Below, one piece after another: positions 23,431 to 33,000 of a stretch of 34,591 bases of DNA. The notes beneath the pieces were generated by a model, which saw only the letters and a program-made list of their open reading frames with translations, ran no database searches and was not told where the DNA came from. Both the position numbers and the translations under genes were made by a program. Position 1 is the stretch's first letter, and each line of letters starts with the position of its first letter. The DNA comes from Desulfuromonas sp. (GTDB lineage: Bacteria; Desulfobacterota; Desulfuromonadia; Desulfuromonadales; Desulfuromonadaceae), in NCBI GenBank assembly GCA_021162745.1, contig JAGGYC010000062.1, positions 1 through 34,591 on the forward strand, written 5' to 3'.

Positions 23431-25497
23431 ATGCAGACCTTCGACACCACACATTTTCGCAATCGGCTGACCACCTACGTCGTACTGAGTCTATTGTTGA
23501 TTTGCGCAATTATATCGGGGCTCACCATTGCTTCGCAATACAGCATACTGAAAGAAAACTCGAAAGCAAACCTTCTGCTTCAGGTCGAAAGCAAACGACT
23601 CATCCTCAACAGCTACCTGCTCCAGATATTGGGACTGACACGACAGCTAGGCAACCACCGTTACATCCGCAACCAACTCGACGCCTACAACCTCGGGAAA
23701 ATCACCCTTGAGCAGCTTCGTCAGAACACTGAACCCCACCTGCAAGAAGAGATCGATCTGATACCAGAGGTGATCAGCATCAACCGCTTCAGTGTCGACG
23801 GTCACTTGACGTTAACCATCGGCCGCGCCCTCCCCGAACGCTACCGCCCACTATCGCCTTCCGGCCCCGCTCCCCGGTTAATGCCAGTGTTTATTGACGG
23901 CAAGCTCCTTTTGAAGATCAACGCCCCGATTGTCGACAATGGCCGTCTGCTGGGAACTGATATCATCTTATTTTCGCCGCCTGACATCAGTCAGATCTTT
24001 ACCGGCGACCCCAAACAGAGCCAAGGAGCCACTTTTTTGTGGGATCGATCACAGACGCCTCGCCTCCTCATCTCCCCGCCTAATCTGGCTCAAGCCGACC
24101 GCATTCAGATTGAGAATTGCCAACCACTTAAACGCGTTCTCGCCAGCCTGACGGCGAACAGTGGAATGGTAGAATATAATAACATTCGCCCCCGAACCAT
24201 TGCCCATGCCCAGTTAACTGAAGGCAACTGGATACTGACGACCATCGTCGATCAGGACACCTTCTACGCCACCATGCATCAACAACTGCGTCCCATTCTG
24301 GTCATTGCCCTTGGCTTGACACTACTTGGCGGCGGTGGAATGTTTATCATGTTGCGACCGATGACACGTCAGGTACTGATACATTCGGACGAATTAGCTC
24401 AGGTGAATCAAACGTTGCAGCAGGAGATCAGCGAACGGCAACAAGCCGAAGCCGAGCTCATCGCCACGGAACACGAATGGGCCAACACTTTTGAATCGAT
24501 CGCCGATGCGATTACCATCCTCGACAGTGGTGGCAATATCCGCAAGCAAAATCTGGCTGCCCGACGTATCAGCAGCAGTTACGGATCAGCCCTCAAGGAA
24601 AAACCTCAGCGCAAAAATCTGGTACCGGTATCCGGTTACCCCTCGCCATTGCTGGAACAGGCTCTCATGGAACAACAGCAGGTACAGCAGATCTATCCAG
24701 ATGAGGGAACAAACTCCTATTTTCGCATTATTCTCACGCCGCTCTACGACAATGGCCAACTACTCGGTGCGGTTCAACTGGTACAAGACATCACCGAACC
24801 AACGCGTATCGAGAAGATGAAAAGCGAAACCATCGCGGCCGTCAGCCACGAGATACGCACCCCCCTGACGGCGATCATGGGCTTTGTGGATTTCATGCAA
24901 AACCACGACACAACACAGCAGGAGCGGAAAAGCTATTTCGCAACAATCCAACGTGAGATGACACGGCTTCACGAGCTCATGAACGATTTTCTCGATCTGC
25001 AGCGCCTACAATCAGCCATGATTCCTTACCATTTTGAGACATTGGATATTGGGATGATCGTTCAGGAAGCCGTCAATTTATTCAAGATGGCCTCACCCGA
25101 GCATCAACTGATTTATCAAGCCAGCGGATCCATACCTGCGATTCTCGGTGACAACAAACGGCTGCTGCAGGTCTTAAAAAACATCCTCTCTAATGCGATG
25201 AAATATTCCCCCGACGGTGGAACCATTACCGTCACCCTGCGCGGTAGCCGGGACCGGGTTTTTATCTGGATCAAGGATGAGGGGATCGGCATCCCCCCCC
25301 AAGACCAGGAAAAGATTTTCAATCGTTTCTACCGCGTTAATGACAGCGATGGTCGTATCCCCGGCGGGCTGGGCCTGGGACTGACCCTGGTTCAGGAAAT
25401 TGTCAACGCTCATCACGGTCGAATCTGGGTTGAGAGTTCTCTCGGCAAGGGCAGTACGTTTTTTATCGAACTACCCGACGAGAGCTCATCGGCATAA
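23431..25497 (+). CDS. Membrane PAS sensor histidine kinase
   Basis: This is a 688-residue sensor from the ATG at 23431; earlier starts at 23371 or 23389 cannot be excluded because no ribosome binding site is clear. One membrane helix (RLTTYVVLSLLLICAIISGL) is followed by a periplasmic domain of about 240 residues, a second helix (ILVIALGLTLLGGGGMFIML), a short coiled coil (QTLQQEISERQQAEAELIAT), a PAS domain, HisKA with His473 (AAVSHEIRTPLTAIMGF) and HATPase (LKNILSNAMKYSPDGG, DEGIGIPPQDQEKIFNRFYR, GGLGLGLTLVQEI). No response regulator lies beside it, so it is an orphan. The signal is unknown. A strong terminator follows. Confidence 0.9.
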   Translation: MQTFDTTHFRNRLTTYVVLSLLLICAIISGLTIASQYSILKENSKANLLLQVESKRLILNSYLLQILGLTRQLGNHRYIRNQLDAYNLGKITLEQLRQNTEPHLQEEIDLIPEVISINRFSVDGHLTLTIGRALPERYRPLSPSGPAPRLMPVFIDGKLLLKINAPIVDNGRLLGTDIILFSPPDISQIFTGDPKQSQGATFLWDRSQTPRLLISPPNLAQADRIQIENCQPLKRVLASLTANSGMVEYNNIRPRTIAHAQLTEGNWILTTIVDQDTFYATMHQQLRPILVIALGLTLLGGGGMFIMLRPMTRQVLIHSDELAQVNQTLQQEISERQQAEAELIATEHEWANTFESIADAITILDSGGNIRKQNLAARRISSSYGSALKEKPQRKNLVPVSGYPSPLLEQALMEQQQVQQIYPDEGTNSYFRIILTPLYDNGQLLGAVQLVQDITEPTRIEKMKSETIAAVSHEIRTPLTAIMGFVDFMQNHDTTQQERKSYFATIQREMTRLHELMNDFLDLQRLQSAMIPYHFETLDIGMIVQEAVNLFKMASPEHQLIYQASGSIPAILGDNKRLLQVLKNILSNAMKYSPDGGTITVTLRGSRDRVFIWIKDEGIGIPPQDQEKIFNRFYRVNDSDGRIPGGLGLGLTLVQEIVNAHHGRIWVESSLGKGSTFFIELPDESSSA

Positions 25498-25508
25498 TCA
25501 GAACGGGC

Positions 25509-25554
25509 AATCAATAAAAAAGCCAGCTGAAACCAGCTGGCTTTTTTATTGATT
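25509..25554. terminator. Bidirectional intrinsic terminator between the PAS kinase gene and prfC
   Basis: AAAAAAGCCAGCTG and CAGCTGGCTTTTTT form a long perfect stem around AAAC, extended by TCAAT/ATTGA. Both strands have a T run after the GC stem, so it serves the convergent genes on either side. Confidence 0.95.
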
Positions 25555-25568
25555 CATCGCTGTGCTAT

Positions 25569-27155
25569 TTAACAGTGCTCGCGGGTCTTATGGAACACCA
25601 CCTCGGGCCACTGCTCAATGGTATGTTGTAATCGCCATTCGCTGGAAGCCAGAAAGGCCAGATTCCCTTCAGCGTCCAGGGCCAGTTGAATACGATTTTT
25701 CTTTTCAAACTCTTCCATCTTTTTCTTATCATCGCAGCTCACCCAACGAGCGGTAGCGTAGTTAACCCCTTCATACACAGCATCGACATTGTACTCATCT
25801 TTTAAGCGCGACATGATGACATCAAACTGCAACACTCCGACCGCACCGAGAATGTAATCACTGCCGCTCACGGGGCGAAACAACTGTACCGCACCCTCTT
25901 CGGCCAACTGAGTCAATCCCTTATCCAACTGCTTTGTTTTGAGGGGATTCTTCAGCCGGACCCGCCGGAAGTGTTCCGGGGCAAAACTGGGGATACCGAC
26001 AAACTTCAACGGTTCCTTGGTGGTGAAGGTGTCACCGATCTTGATGGTGCCGTGATTATGGATGCCGATAATATCACCGGCATAAGCATCTTCGACGTGG
26101 CTGCGATCCTGAGCCATAAAAATGGTGGCATTGGCGATGGTGACATCCTTGCCGATACGGTGATGACGCAACTTCATGCCGCGCTGAAAATGCCCGGAGC
26201 AGATGCGTAAAAAGGCGATGCGGTCACGGTGGGCCGGATCCATATTGGCCTGGATTTTAAACACGAAGCCGCTGAACGGCTCTTCATAGGGCGACACTTC
26301 GCGGGTGGTGGTCTGGCGAGAGATCGGCGTCGGGGCCAGCTCGACAAAGGCATCAAGCATCTCCTGCACACCGAAGTTATTAACGGCACTGCCGAAAAAG
26401 ACCGGCGTCTGACTGCCCTTCAGATAGTCTTCAAGACTGAATGGATTGGCCGCCCCTTCCAACAGTTCAATATCTTCACGCAACTCGTCGGCCTGGCTGC
26501 CGAGCAATTCATCCAACCTCGGATCATTCAAATCGTCGATAATGATGCCGCTGCTGATCCGCTCGTTGTCCTGCGATGAAAAAAGATGCAACTGCTTTTT
26601 ATACAGGCTGTAGGTGCCCTTGAAGCGTTTGCCCATACCGATGGGCCAACTTAAGGGAGCACATTCAATCTGCAGGGTCTCCTCGATATCGGTCAGAATA
26701 TCGAGGGGCGACAACCCCTCGCGGTCCAACTTGTTGACGAAGGTCAGAATCGGGGTATTGCGCATCCGACATACCTCCATCAACTTGCGCGTCTGGGTCT
26801 CGACCCCTTTGGCACTGTCGATCACCATCAACGCACTGTCAACGGCGGTCAACACCCGGTAGGTGTCCTCAGAAAAATCCTGGTGACCGGGAGTATCGAG
26901 GAGGTTGATCTCAAAATCGCGGTAATTAAATTTCATCACCGATGAGGTCACCGAGATCCCACGCTCCTGTTCCATGGACATCCAGTCACTGGTGGCATGA
27001 CGGGATGCCTTACGTGCCTTGACGGCACCAGCCATCTGAATCGCCCCACCATAGAGCAGCAATTTTTCCGTCAAGGTCGTCTTACCGGCATCCGGGTGAC
27101 TGATAATGCCAAATGTACGCCGTTTATCCACTTCGGACTGATAATATTTTTTCAT
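25569..27155 (-). CDS. prfC: Peptide chain release factor 3
   Basis: This GTPase recycles RF1 and RF2 from the ribosome after termination. The 528-residue length is typical. The G motifs are HPDAGKTT (20-27), DTPGHQDF and NKLDREG, and the early text [20 protein letters not shown] is diagnostic for RF3 rather than EF-G. The C-terminal part has [20 protein letters not shown] and the end [21 protein letters not shown] weak AGG lies upstream of the ATG. It is monocistronic, sharing a terminator with the kinase gene. Confidence 0.97.
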   Translation of the reverse strand: MKKYYQSEVDKRRTFGIISHPDAGKTTLTEKLLLYGGAIQMAGAVKARKASRHATSDWMSMEQERGISVTSSVMKFNYRDFEINLLDTPGHQDFSEDTYRVLTAVDSALMVIDSAKGVETQTRKLMEVCRMRNTPILTFVNKLDREGLSPLDILTDIEETLQIECAPLSWPIGMGKRFKGTYSLYKKQLHLFSSQDNERISSGIIIDDLNDPRLDELLGSQADELREDIELLEGAANPFSLEDYLKGSQTPVFFGSAVNNFGVQEMLDAFVELAPTPISRQTTTREVSPYEEPFSGFVFKIQANMDPAHRDRIAFLRICSGHFQRGMKLRHHRIGKDVTIANATIFMAQDRSHVEDAYAGDIIGIHNHGTIKIGDTFTTKEPLKFVGIPSFAPEHFRRVRLKNPLKTKQLDKGLTQLAEEGAVQLFRPVSGSDYILGAVGVLQFDVIMSRLKDEYNVDAVYEGVNYATARWVSCDDKKKMEEFEKKNRIQLALDAEGNLAFLASSEWRLQHTIEQWPEVVFHKTREHC

Positions 27156-27249
27156 AGATAGTACCTGTTAGCTGTTTATGTTTTGCAACTTATTTATTCA
27201 GCCCAAAATGCTTATGACAAAAACGAAATCATTTGCATTCAGGCAATGT

Positions 27250-27400
27250 CAAAACCTATTCTCACGCCCGTTCACTACGTTCACTCAAGAACGCTGGGAT
27301 CGGTGAGGTAAAACCACATATCCATGGTTAAGGTCTAAATCAAAAACAAGATTTTAACTTTGATCTTCTCTGCGTGCCCTGCGTTCTCTGCGCGAAATTG
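27250..27400. other. Intergenic text resembling dispersed genomic repeats
   Basis: The spacer between hemG/hemY and prfC contains CGTTCACTACGTTCACTC and the imperfect triplet CTTCTCTGCGTGCCCTGCG then TTCTCTGCG. Text of this kind turns up in spacers of many bacterial genomes. No gene or terminator is seen. Confidence 0.35.
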
Positions 27401-27402
27401 TT

Positions 27403-28800
27403 TTACACCAATGAGTCCATCACCTGTTCAGCCGTCTTGTTGGCATTGGCCACGCAGTCGTTAAGCCCAACCCCCTCGAAGGAGTTTCCGGTCAAAAACA
27501 AGCCCGGCAGTGTCGACAGTTCCTTGCGGATCTGTTTAACCAGAGACGCATGACCTGACACATATTGCGGTATGGCCTGCTGATGGCGAAAAATCCGCAC
27601 AAAATCAGGCGCAACCTTGATCCCCATGATCCGTTCCAGATCGGCCTGAACCAGAATCTGCACCTGCTCATCACTGAGATCGGCAGCCTGAGGACGGGTG
27701 GCCCCTCCCATCATGGAACGGAGCAACACCTTCCCGTCTGGCGCACGCTGCGGAAAAATGCTCGAATCCCACAGGGTGCCGAGAACGGAACAGCCCTCTT
27801 TTTTCGGAATCAGGTAACCAAAACCATCGAGGTTACAATCGAGTTGCTCTCGATCATAACCACAACAGACAATATTCATCGGCGCATAAGGTATTTTTGC
27901 CAACAGTGCAGAAGCATCATTGTCCAACTTGCGGACAATGCCCGACAGGGCATGGGCCGGGGCGGCACTGACGACCACATCAACATCGAGCTGGCTGCCA
28001 TCACTGAGTTCGAGCAGATAGTTGTCAAAATGTTCCATACTCTCAACACCAACGCCCAACTTCACCTCGGCCTTAACGGTTTGCATCAGCGCATCGGTCA
28101 GCTGTTGAATGCCGCCATTGAAGGAGGTCAGCACTCCACCGGGGCCTGCGGCGCTGCCAACCTGCTTACCGGCCTTACGCTCCCGTCTTTTCTGGCGTGC
28201 CATCTTGATCATCGCCTTGAGTAAACCACCGTACTCCCGTTCCAGTTCGGCGATACGCGGAAAACAGCTCTGCAAACTCATGGTTTCCGGATCACCGGCA
28301 AAAATACCGCCGGCCATCGGTGCAATCAACTTGTCAAGAGCTTCGGCCCCCAGACGACGGCGACCAAATTCAGCGAGGGTCTCATCACCATCATCTTTTT
28401 TTGCCGGCACCGCCAGTTCCCCCACCAAGCGCAACTTACCCGGCCAGGTCAATAGCTTTGAAGAAAAAAACATTGGGCCGTTTTCCGGCAATCGATGCAA
28501 GGTATTGTCACTAAAAATAAAGCGCTTGCGGGCGTTGTCATTGGAGCGCAGCAGCGTATTTTCAATCTGCAAGGCCCGACACAATTCCAGAGTAACCGGT
28601 TTATTATCGAGGAAACCGTTCGGTCCCCATTCGCACAGATAACCCTCTTCCTGACGGCTCCAGATCTTCCCTCCACAGCGTGTCTGCTTTTCGATCACCG
28701 TAACCTGTAACTCACGATTTTCCGCCGCTGCACGTTGTTGCAATGCATAAGCGGTTGCCAGCCCGGAGACCCCGGCGCCAATAATAGCCACTCGCGTCAT
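27403..28800 (-). CDS. hemG: Protoporphyrinogen oxidase, HemY/PPO-type flavoprotein
   Basis: It oxidises protoporphyrinogen IX to protoporphyrin IX in heme biosynthesis, using FAD. The 465-residue protein has an N-terminal dinucleotide-binding motif (VAIIGAGVSGLATAYAL), EKQTRCGGKIWS and WGPNGFLDNKP, then APMAGGIFAGDPETMSL and the C-terminal FAD contact LFLTGNSFEGVGLNDCVANA. This is the eukaryotic-like oxygen-type family, named HemG or HemY depending on the author; in anaerobes it must use another electron acceptor. AAAGGAG precedes the ATG. Heme demand fits the cytochrome in the window. No other hem gene adjoins it. Confidence 0.95.
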   Translation of the reverse strand: MTRVAIIGAGVSGLATAYALQQRAAAENRELQVTVIEKQTRCGGKIWSRQEEGYLCEWGPNGFLDNKPVTLELCRALQIENTLLRSNDNARKRFIFSDNTLHRLPENGPMFFSSKLLTWPGKLRLVGELAVPAKKDDGDETLAEFGRRRLGAEALDKLIAPMAGGIFAGDPETMSLQSCFPRIAELEREYGGLLKAMIKMARQKRRERKAGKQVGSAAGPGGVLTSFNGGIQQLTDALMQTVKAEVKLGVGVESMEHFDNYLLELSDGSQLDVDVVVSAAPAHALSGIVRKLDNDASALLAKIPYAPMNIVCCGYDREQLDCNLDGFGYLIPKKEGCSVLGTLWDSSIFPQRAPDGKVLLRSMMGGATRPQAADLSDEQVQILVQADLERIMGIKVAPDFVRIFRHQQAIPQYVSGHASLVKQIRKELSTLPGLFLTGNSFEGVGLNDCVANANKTAEQVMDSLV

Positions 28801-28977
28801 GATACTCGCTACTCCTTTATATTCAACATCCTGTTAGAAGTAAAAAAACATATAACTGTAACACGACACCCTTTCCGGGAACAGTGAAATGGTTCACCCT
28901 TGACGCCACCGGATGGCGGACTTATATTACATTCGCTGGCAAATGTGCTGGTTTTTATCAGAAGAACAGGAGTTTTC

Positions 28978-29880
28978 ATGGCGACAGATTACTACGCAAC
29001 CCTCGGTGTAAATAAAACAGCTTCGGAGCAGGAGATCAAAAAAGCCTATCGCAAACTGGCGGTCAAATACCACCCGGACAAAAATGCCGGTGATAAAAAA
29101 GCGGAAGAAAAATTCAAGGAGATCAGTGAAGCCTACGCGGTTCTCAGTGATGCCGAAAAGAAACGCCAATACGATCAGTTTGGTGACAGCGATTTTCATC
29201 AGCGCTATTCGCAGGAAGATATCTTCCGCGGTGCCGACTTTGGTGACATCTTCCGTGAGTTCGGCATGGGGGACGACATTTTCGGCCAGGTTTTTGGTAA
29301 CACGGGAGGACGTAGACGCCCAGGTCAGTCACCGTTCCACCAGCAACGACCACGAGCAGTCAAGGGGCAGGATTATGTCATGCGCCTCAACCTGCCGCTG
29401 CGCCAAGCGGTCAGCGGTGGCGAACGGATGATCAACTACAGCTACCATGGCCAGAGTGAGCAGATCCAGGTACGAATCCCGGCGGGCATTGAAAGCGGCC
29501 AGAAACTGCGTGTCGCCGGCAAAGGCGGTCCCAGTCCATCCGGCGGCAAAGCGGGGGATCTGCTGCTGGAGATTACCGTTGATAACGATCCTGTCTTCAG
29601 CCGTGACGGCAACAACCTGCAGGTACAGGTCAATGTCTCTTTCAGCGGCATCTGCCTCGGCACCAGCGCCACCGTACCCACCCTCGACGGCGAAAAACGG
29701 ATTAAAATTCCTGCCGGCACCAGCAATGGCAGTAAAATCCGCCTCAAAGGTCACGGTGTTCCCGCCCACGGTAAACACCCAAAGGGCGATCTATATGCTC
29801 AGGTGATGGTACAGGTGCCGAAGAAATTGAGCGAAGAACAGCAGCAAGCTCTCAAAAGTCTCAACCAGCTTGGATTATAG
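28978..29880 (+). CDS. DnaJ-family co-chaperone, CbpA type
   Basis: The 300-residue protein has an N-terminal J-domain with His32-Pro33-Asp34 (KYHPDKNAG), a Gly/Phe-rich linker ([20 protein letters not shown]) and two DnaJ C-terminal beta domains ([33 protein letters not shown], then [18 protein letters not shown]). The cysteine-rich zinc finger of true DnaJ is absent, so it is of the CbpA/DnaJ class B type. It stimulates the ATPase of DnaK-type chaperones. The start at 28978 has AGGAG eight bases upstream; an earlier in-frame start at 28900 is not supported. It is monocistronic and ends at a bidirectional terminator. Confidence 0.94.
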   Translation: MATDYYATLGVNKTASEQEIKKAYRKLAVKYHPDKNAGDKKAEEKFKEISEAYAVLSDAEKKRQYDQFGDSDFHQRYSQEDIFRGADFGDIFREFGMGDDIFGQVFGNTGGRRRPGQSPFHQQRPRAVKGQDYVMRLNLPLRQAVSGGERMINYSYHGQSEQIQVRIPAGIESGQKLRVAGKGGPSPSGGKAGDLLLEITVDNDPVFSRDGNNLQVQVNVSFSGICLGTSATVPTLDGEKRIKIPAGTSNGSKIRLKGHGVPAHGKHPKGDLYAQVMVQVPKKLSEEQQQALKSLNQLGL

Positions 29881-29886
29881 CAAGAT

Positions 29887-29923
29887 AAAAAAGGGGGGAC
29901 GCTACTCAGCGCGTCCCCCTTTT
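29887..29923. terminator. Bidirectional terminator that overlaps the end of the GIY-YIG gene
   Basis: GGGGGACGC (29894-29902) pairs with GCGTCCCCC (29911-29919), with an A run before and TTTT after. It serves the DnaJ-type gene on the plus strand and, followed by TTTTTTATC, the minus-strand defence-like operon. The stop codon and last codons of the GIY-YIG gene lie inside the hairpin. Confidence 0.9.
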
Positions 29924-31077
29924 GAGTAAATCAGCTTATTTTGATGATCATAGGCAAAATCCACAATCTCACCAGAGATAATCAATTCAAGAGCCTCCGC
30001 TATAACAGGTAGCGGAACAATGAACCATTCGCGCGGTGTATAGCGCTTTCCTCCCGTGTCAAAAACATCGACCTCCAAACATACCTTACCGAAAAATTTA
30101 TGGAGCAGTAACTCCAGCTTCTGCGGATTCAGGTTGAAGCATTCAAAGATTTCGACAAGATGCACGGGAGCCATCAGATACGTCGGATCATCTTCCGCGT
30201 TTTTGATCCGTTCTTCAACCGGCAACGTGCTGAAACCAATTTTGTAGAGATCGCGGATTAATGCAATATCGGGATTCGTGCTTAACGATCTAAGCACGTA
30301 GATATGACCGGTTTGCGAATCTTCTCCAAAAACATTATTCGGATCATCCATCAGGCGATCTTCACTTTCCGTAACACGACGACCATCTTTATAGAGTTCA
30401 CGAGCCAAGGAACGAAGAAGCATATCTGACTCGGTGCCGTTTTCAAAAATACAACGCAACCGGGCGTTCGTTTTCCCTCCAGTTTTTTCCTTTTCTCCAA
30501 CATTCGCGATATAGGTCAAAACACCTTTAAGGGCAAAGAACTGTCCCTGCTTAATCTGTTGTTCTTTGGCAAATGGCCGCAGGGTTCGTTTCCCAGCTTG
30601 CAGGTCTGCATGGCACTGAAAGAATAAATCTTCAAATTGATCAAAATCGTCGCAAGGTTTCCGTCTGGCCACATAATCGGGCATGTCGATGGTTTGCGGA
30701 ACATGCTTCAGGTTGAAAATGCTGTCGGCATCAGCCCCGACAAGGATATCCAGATCGTCATCCGCGAAAATTTCATCAATAGATTCAGGCTTCTTGGCCG
30801 GACGCAACAGGTTGAATTCATCCAGATCGACGAGTTCCTTTGCTTTTCCTGCATCCTCCCTGAGCGCGGAAAGGCGCATGGCCAACTTCGCCTCCTGAAT
30901 ATTGGTCATGTCCTTTTCCGGCTCACGACCATATTGCCGCCGGAACAACTCATTGACCTCAAAAAAAGATTCAGCCAGCCGTTCATCCTCGGACATGTAA
31001 CCGCTCTGCTTCGGCTTGACGCTCAACAGGCCCAGATCATCGTCCTCAATCAATTCACGCAGTTTATCCGCATCCAT
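29902..31077 (-). CDS. GIY-YIG (T5orf172-type) nuclease family protein
   Basis: The 391-residue protein has an acidic, helical N-terminal 250 residues of unknown role and a C-terminal GIY-YIG domain (about 256-355): HIYVLRS at 258-264, LYKIGFS at 278-284, Arg290 (VEERIKNAE), Glu322 (LELLLHKFF) and YTPREWFIVP. These cover the usual catalytic Tyr/Tyr/Arg/Glu set. GIY-YIG enzymes cut DNA. In the operon it is the last gene, 3 bp after the helicase remnant, with AAGGG before its ATG. I infer that it is the effector nuclease of a modification-linked defence system, but no substrate can be read from the sequence. Its end lies inside a terminator. Confidence 0.85.
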   Translation of the reverse strand: MDADKLRELIEDDDLGLLSVKPKQSGYMSEDERLAESFFEVNELFRRQYGREPEKDMTNIQEAKLAMRLSALREDAGKAKELVDLDEFNLLRPAKKPESIDEIFADDDLDILVGADADSIFNLKHVPQTIDMPDYVARRKPCDDFDQFEDLFFQCHADLQAGKRTLRPFAKEQQIKQGQFFALKGVLTYIANVGEKEKTGGKTNARLRCIFENGTESDMLLRSLARELYKDGRRVTESEDRLMDDPNNVFGEDSQTGHIYVLRSLSTNPDIALIRDLYKIGFSTLPVEERIKNAEDDPTYLMAPVHLVEIFECFNLNPQKLELLLHKFFGKVCLEVDVFDTGGKRYTPREWFIVPLPVIAEALELIISGEIVDFAYDHQNKLIYSKGGRAE

Positions 31078-31080
31078 GAA

Positions 31081-31716
31081 TCAAAGCCCTTTTTCACGGC
31101 GCTGGTGCTTCAAGTAAACCAGCGCTTCAGCCATGCGGTGCTCAAGAGGATCAACGGCATTCAGAGTCGGTTCCCGATTGAAGGTCTTTACAAATTGCTT
31201 GATTTTCGGCCACAGCAAAATCGCCTCCTCATCGGTCATTTGTAAACGAGTTGACGCAATGCAATCCATAATTGATTTCAGAACATTGGCATTGACAGTC
31301 TTGGAGAGAATCTCAAAAGCCTTCTGAAACGGATTAATACTGTCGATCAGGTCAATGTGCAGTTCATCAATGTTCACAAACTGATTGGCCATACGAATAA
31401 AACGCTTGTCTCCCGACTGCTCAATGGTTGCGCCCTTCATTACCGCATCCACCACTACGTGCTGGCGAAGTTCTTCATATTCCTTTTCGGAAAGATCAGG
31501 ATATTTGGTGCGAATAATTTTCGGGATCAGAATTTTATTGATCACCTCAGGATCAACATTGCCCGGCATCGCCTTCTGCATCATGTCGTCGTTCAGGATT
31601 GTGGCCTTCAAATCATCCAGATCCGACTCGACAATCTCCTGCACCCGCTTGGAACTCGGCTCCTTGAATCCACGGATTTTCAGCTCTGCCCCCGTGCTTT
31701 CGTCATCATCGGACAT
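31081..31716 (-). CDS. C-terminal part of the split DEAD/DEAH helicase
   Basis: The 211 residues (SDDDESTGAELKIRGFKEPS onwards) lie in exactly the same frame as the helicase upstream. The two are separated by one TAG at 31744-31746 and nine sense codons (APSFKFKTK) before the ATG at 31716. No ribosome binding site precedes that ATG, so independent translation would be weak. From memory, homologous helicases continue without a break through an equivalent of MEQV-LAP-FKFK, so this is the tail of the same protein. The tail is helical and of unknown function. It ends 3 bp before the GIY-YIG gene. The reading frame has no other damage. Confidence 0.8.
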   Translation of the reverse strand: MSDDDESTGAELKIRGFKEPSSKRVQEIVESDLDDLKATILNDDMMQKAMPGNVDPEVINKILIPKIIRTKYPDLSEKEYEELRQHVVVDAVMKGATIEQSGDKRFIRMANQFVNIDELHIDLIDSINPFQKAFEILSKTVNANVLKSIMDCIASTRLQMTDEEAILLWPKIKQFVKTFNREPTLNAVDPLEHRMAEALVYLKHQRREKGL

Positions 31717-31743
31717 CTTTGTCTTAAACTTGAAACTCGGGGC

Positions 31744-33000
31744 CTACACCTGTTCCATCAGCAACGAGGCGGTAATGGCTTTCAGCATATTGTTGACCGA
31801 AAGCTTTACCGTGTCGCCCGTAGCATCCGGCTCCGCAATCAGGTTGGTATACTGGGCATGTTCCTTGTTTTCGCTGTCACGGGTCGCGCGACCAATAATC
31901 TGCACCACTTCCGTCAATGAACCGCGATACCCCACCGTCAGCGCATGTTCGCAGAACACCCAGTCAAAACCTTCCTTGGCCATGCCCAAGGCAATGATCA
32001 GGTCCATATCTTCCGGCTTTTCAATATTCCGCAGATAGTTGATCACCCTGTCGCGATCCTGTGGAGCATCCCAAACCAGATCAGCCACCTTCAACAGCTT
32101 ACCGTCGCCATGGCGCTTTATCGTCATGACCCCGGTTTCCGGGTCTTGATACTGCATTTCACCAATAGAATCGATGATGAAACCCACCTCGTCATGCTTC
32201 TGTTTCGTCGATTCCCCCGAGTTGACATTGGGGATATGCAGAATCGTTTTTTTGTCTGTATCCAGAATCTCTGAGATCGCCGTCGTATATTTGCCCTGAT
32301 AAAAATGGTAGCCGATACCCAGCGACTTCAAATGCTCGTAGCCGTTCAGCTGCTCATAATAATTGTAGACCACATGGGTAAACCGCGCCTCATCCTCCGG
32401 CAGCAGTACCGGTACGCTGTCGCCCCGAAAATAGGAACCCGTCATGGCGATAATATGTGCCGACGACTGGTGCAATATGTCGCGCAATACCTCCCCCAGC
32501 CGATTGTCTGCATCTGCCGAAACATGGTGAAACTCATCAATTGCCAGCAGAATATTGTCGAAAGTCGACGTTTCCAAAGCCTCAAAGGCAAAGCGCAACG
32601 TGGCATGGGTGCAAATCAAAATTTGATCGTTACTCTGTAAAAAATCTTGAAACTGACGAACCTTGCCTTGCTCACCGCCCGGTGTACAGAGGTTCCACTT
32701 CGGGTTCACCTCCCAATCGGCAAAAAAGCCATGCTCCGAAAGGTTAGTCGAAGCAAAAGAGGAACCAATCGACCGTTCCGGCACCGCCACAATGGTTTTG
32801 GCAACGCCCTGATGGTGCATTTTGTCCAAGGCCAAAAACATCAACGCCCGTGATTTCCCCGATGCTGGCGGTGCTTTTATCAGTAAATGTTGAGCATCGC
32901 GTGACGCATAGGCCCGTGCCTGCATCTCCCGCATCCCTAACGCATCGGTGTTAGTACTGTTGCCTGTCTGTTCGTAATTAACTTCCACCAAATTTGGCAT
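31744..33000 (-). CDS. DEAD/DEAH-box (SF2, type III Res-like) helicase, truncated by an amber codon
   Basis: The 418 residues contain the two RecA-like domains of an SF2 helicase: a first conserved segment MQARAYASRDAQHLLIKAPP, Walker A APPASGKS (43-50), motif II IDEFHH (154-159, DEFH in place of DEAD), motif III TGSYF, and motif VI QIIGRATR (367-374). ATP-driven translocation is expected. The frame stops at TAG after LMEQV, while the same frame continues as an open C-terminal part. The start shares one base with the AlbA_2 stop (TAATG), so the genes are coupled. It is the probable motor of the methylase/AlbA_2/helicase/GIY-YIG operon. The truncated form keeps all helicase motifs and may still fold. 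Confidence 0.88.
   Translation of the reverse strand: MPNLVEVNYEQTGNSTNTDALGMREMQARAYASRDAQHLLIKAPPASGKSRALMFLALDKMHHQGVAKTIVAVPERSIGSSFASTNLSEHGFFADWEVNPKWNLCTPGGEQGKVRQFQDFLQSNDQILICTHATLRFAFEALETSTFDNILLAIDEFHHVSADADNRLGEVLRDILHQSSAHIIAMTGSYFRGDSVPVLLPEDEARFTHVVYNYYEQLNGYEHLKSLGIGYHFYQGKYTTAISEILDTDKKTILHIPNVNSGESTKQKHDEVGFIIDSIGEMQYQDPETGVMTIKRHGDGKLLKVADLVWDAPQDRDRVINYLRNIEKPEDMDLIIALGMAKEGFDWVFCEHALTVGYRGSLTEVVQIIGRATRDSENKEHAQYTNLIAEPDATGDTVKLSVNNMLKAITASLLMEQV

Noticed and set aside
31744-31746. TAG as pyrrolysine or another recoded amino acid
   Set aside because: TAG ends at least three ordinary genes in the window, and no pylTSBCD gene or stem-loop insertion signal is seen, so a nonsense change is simpler.
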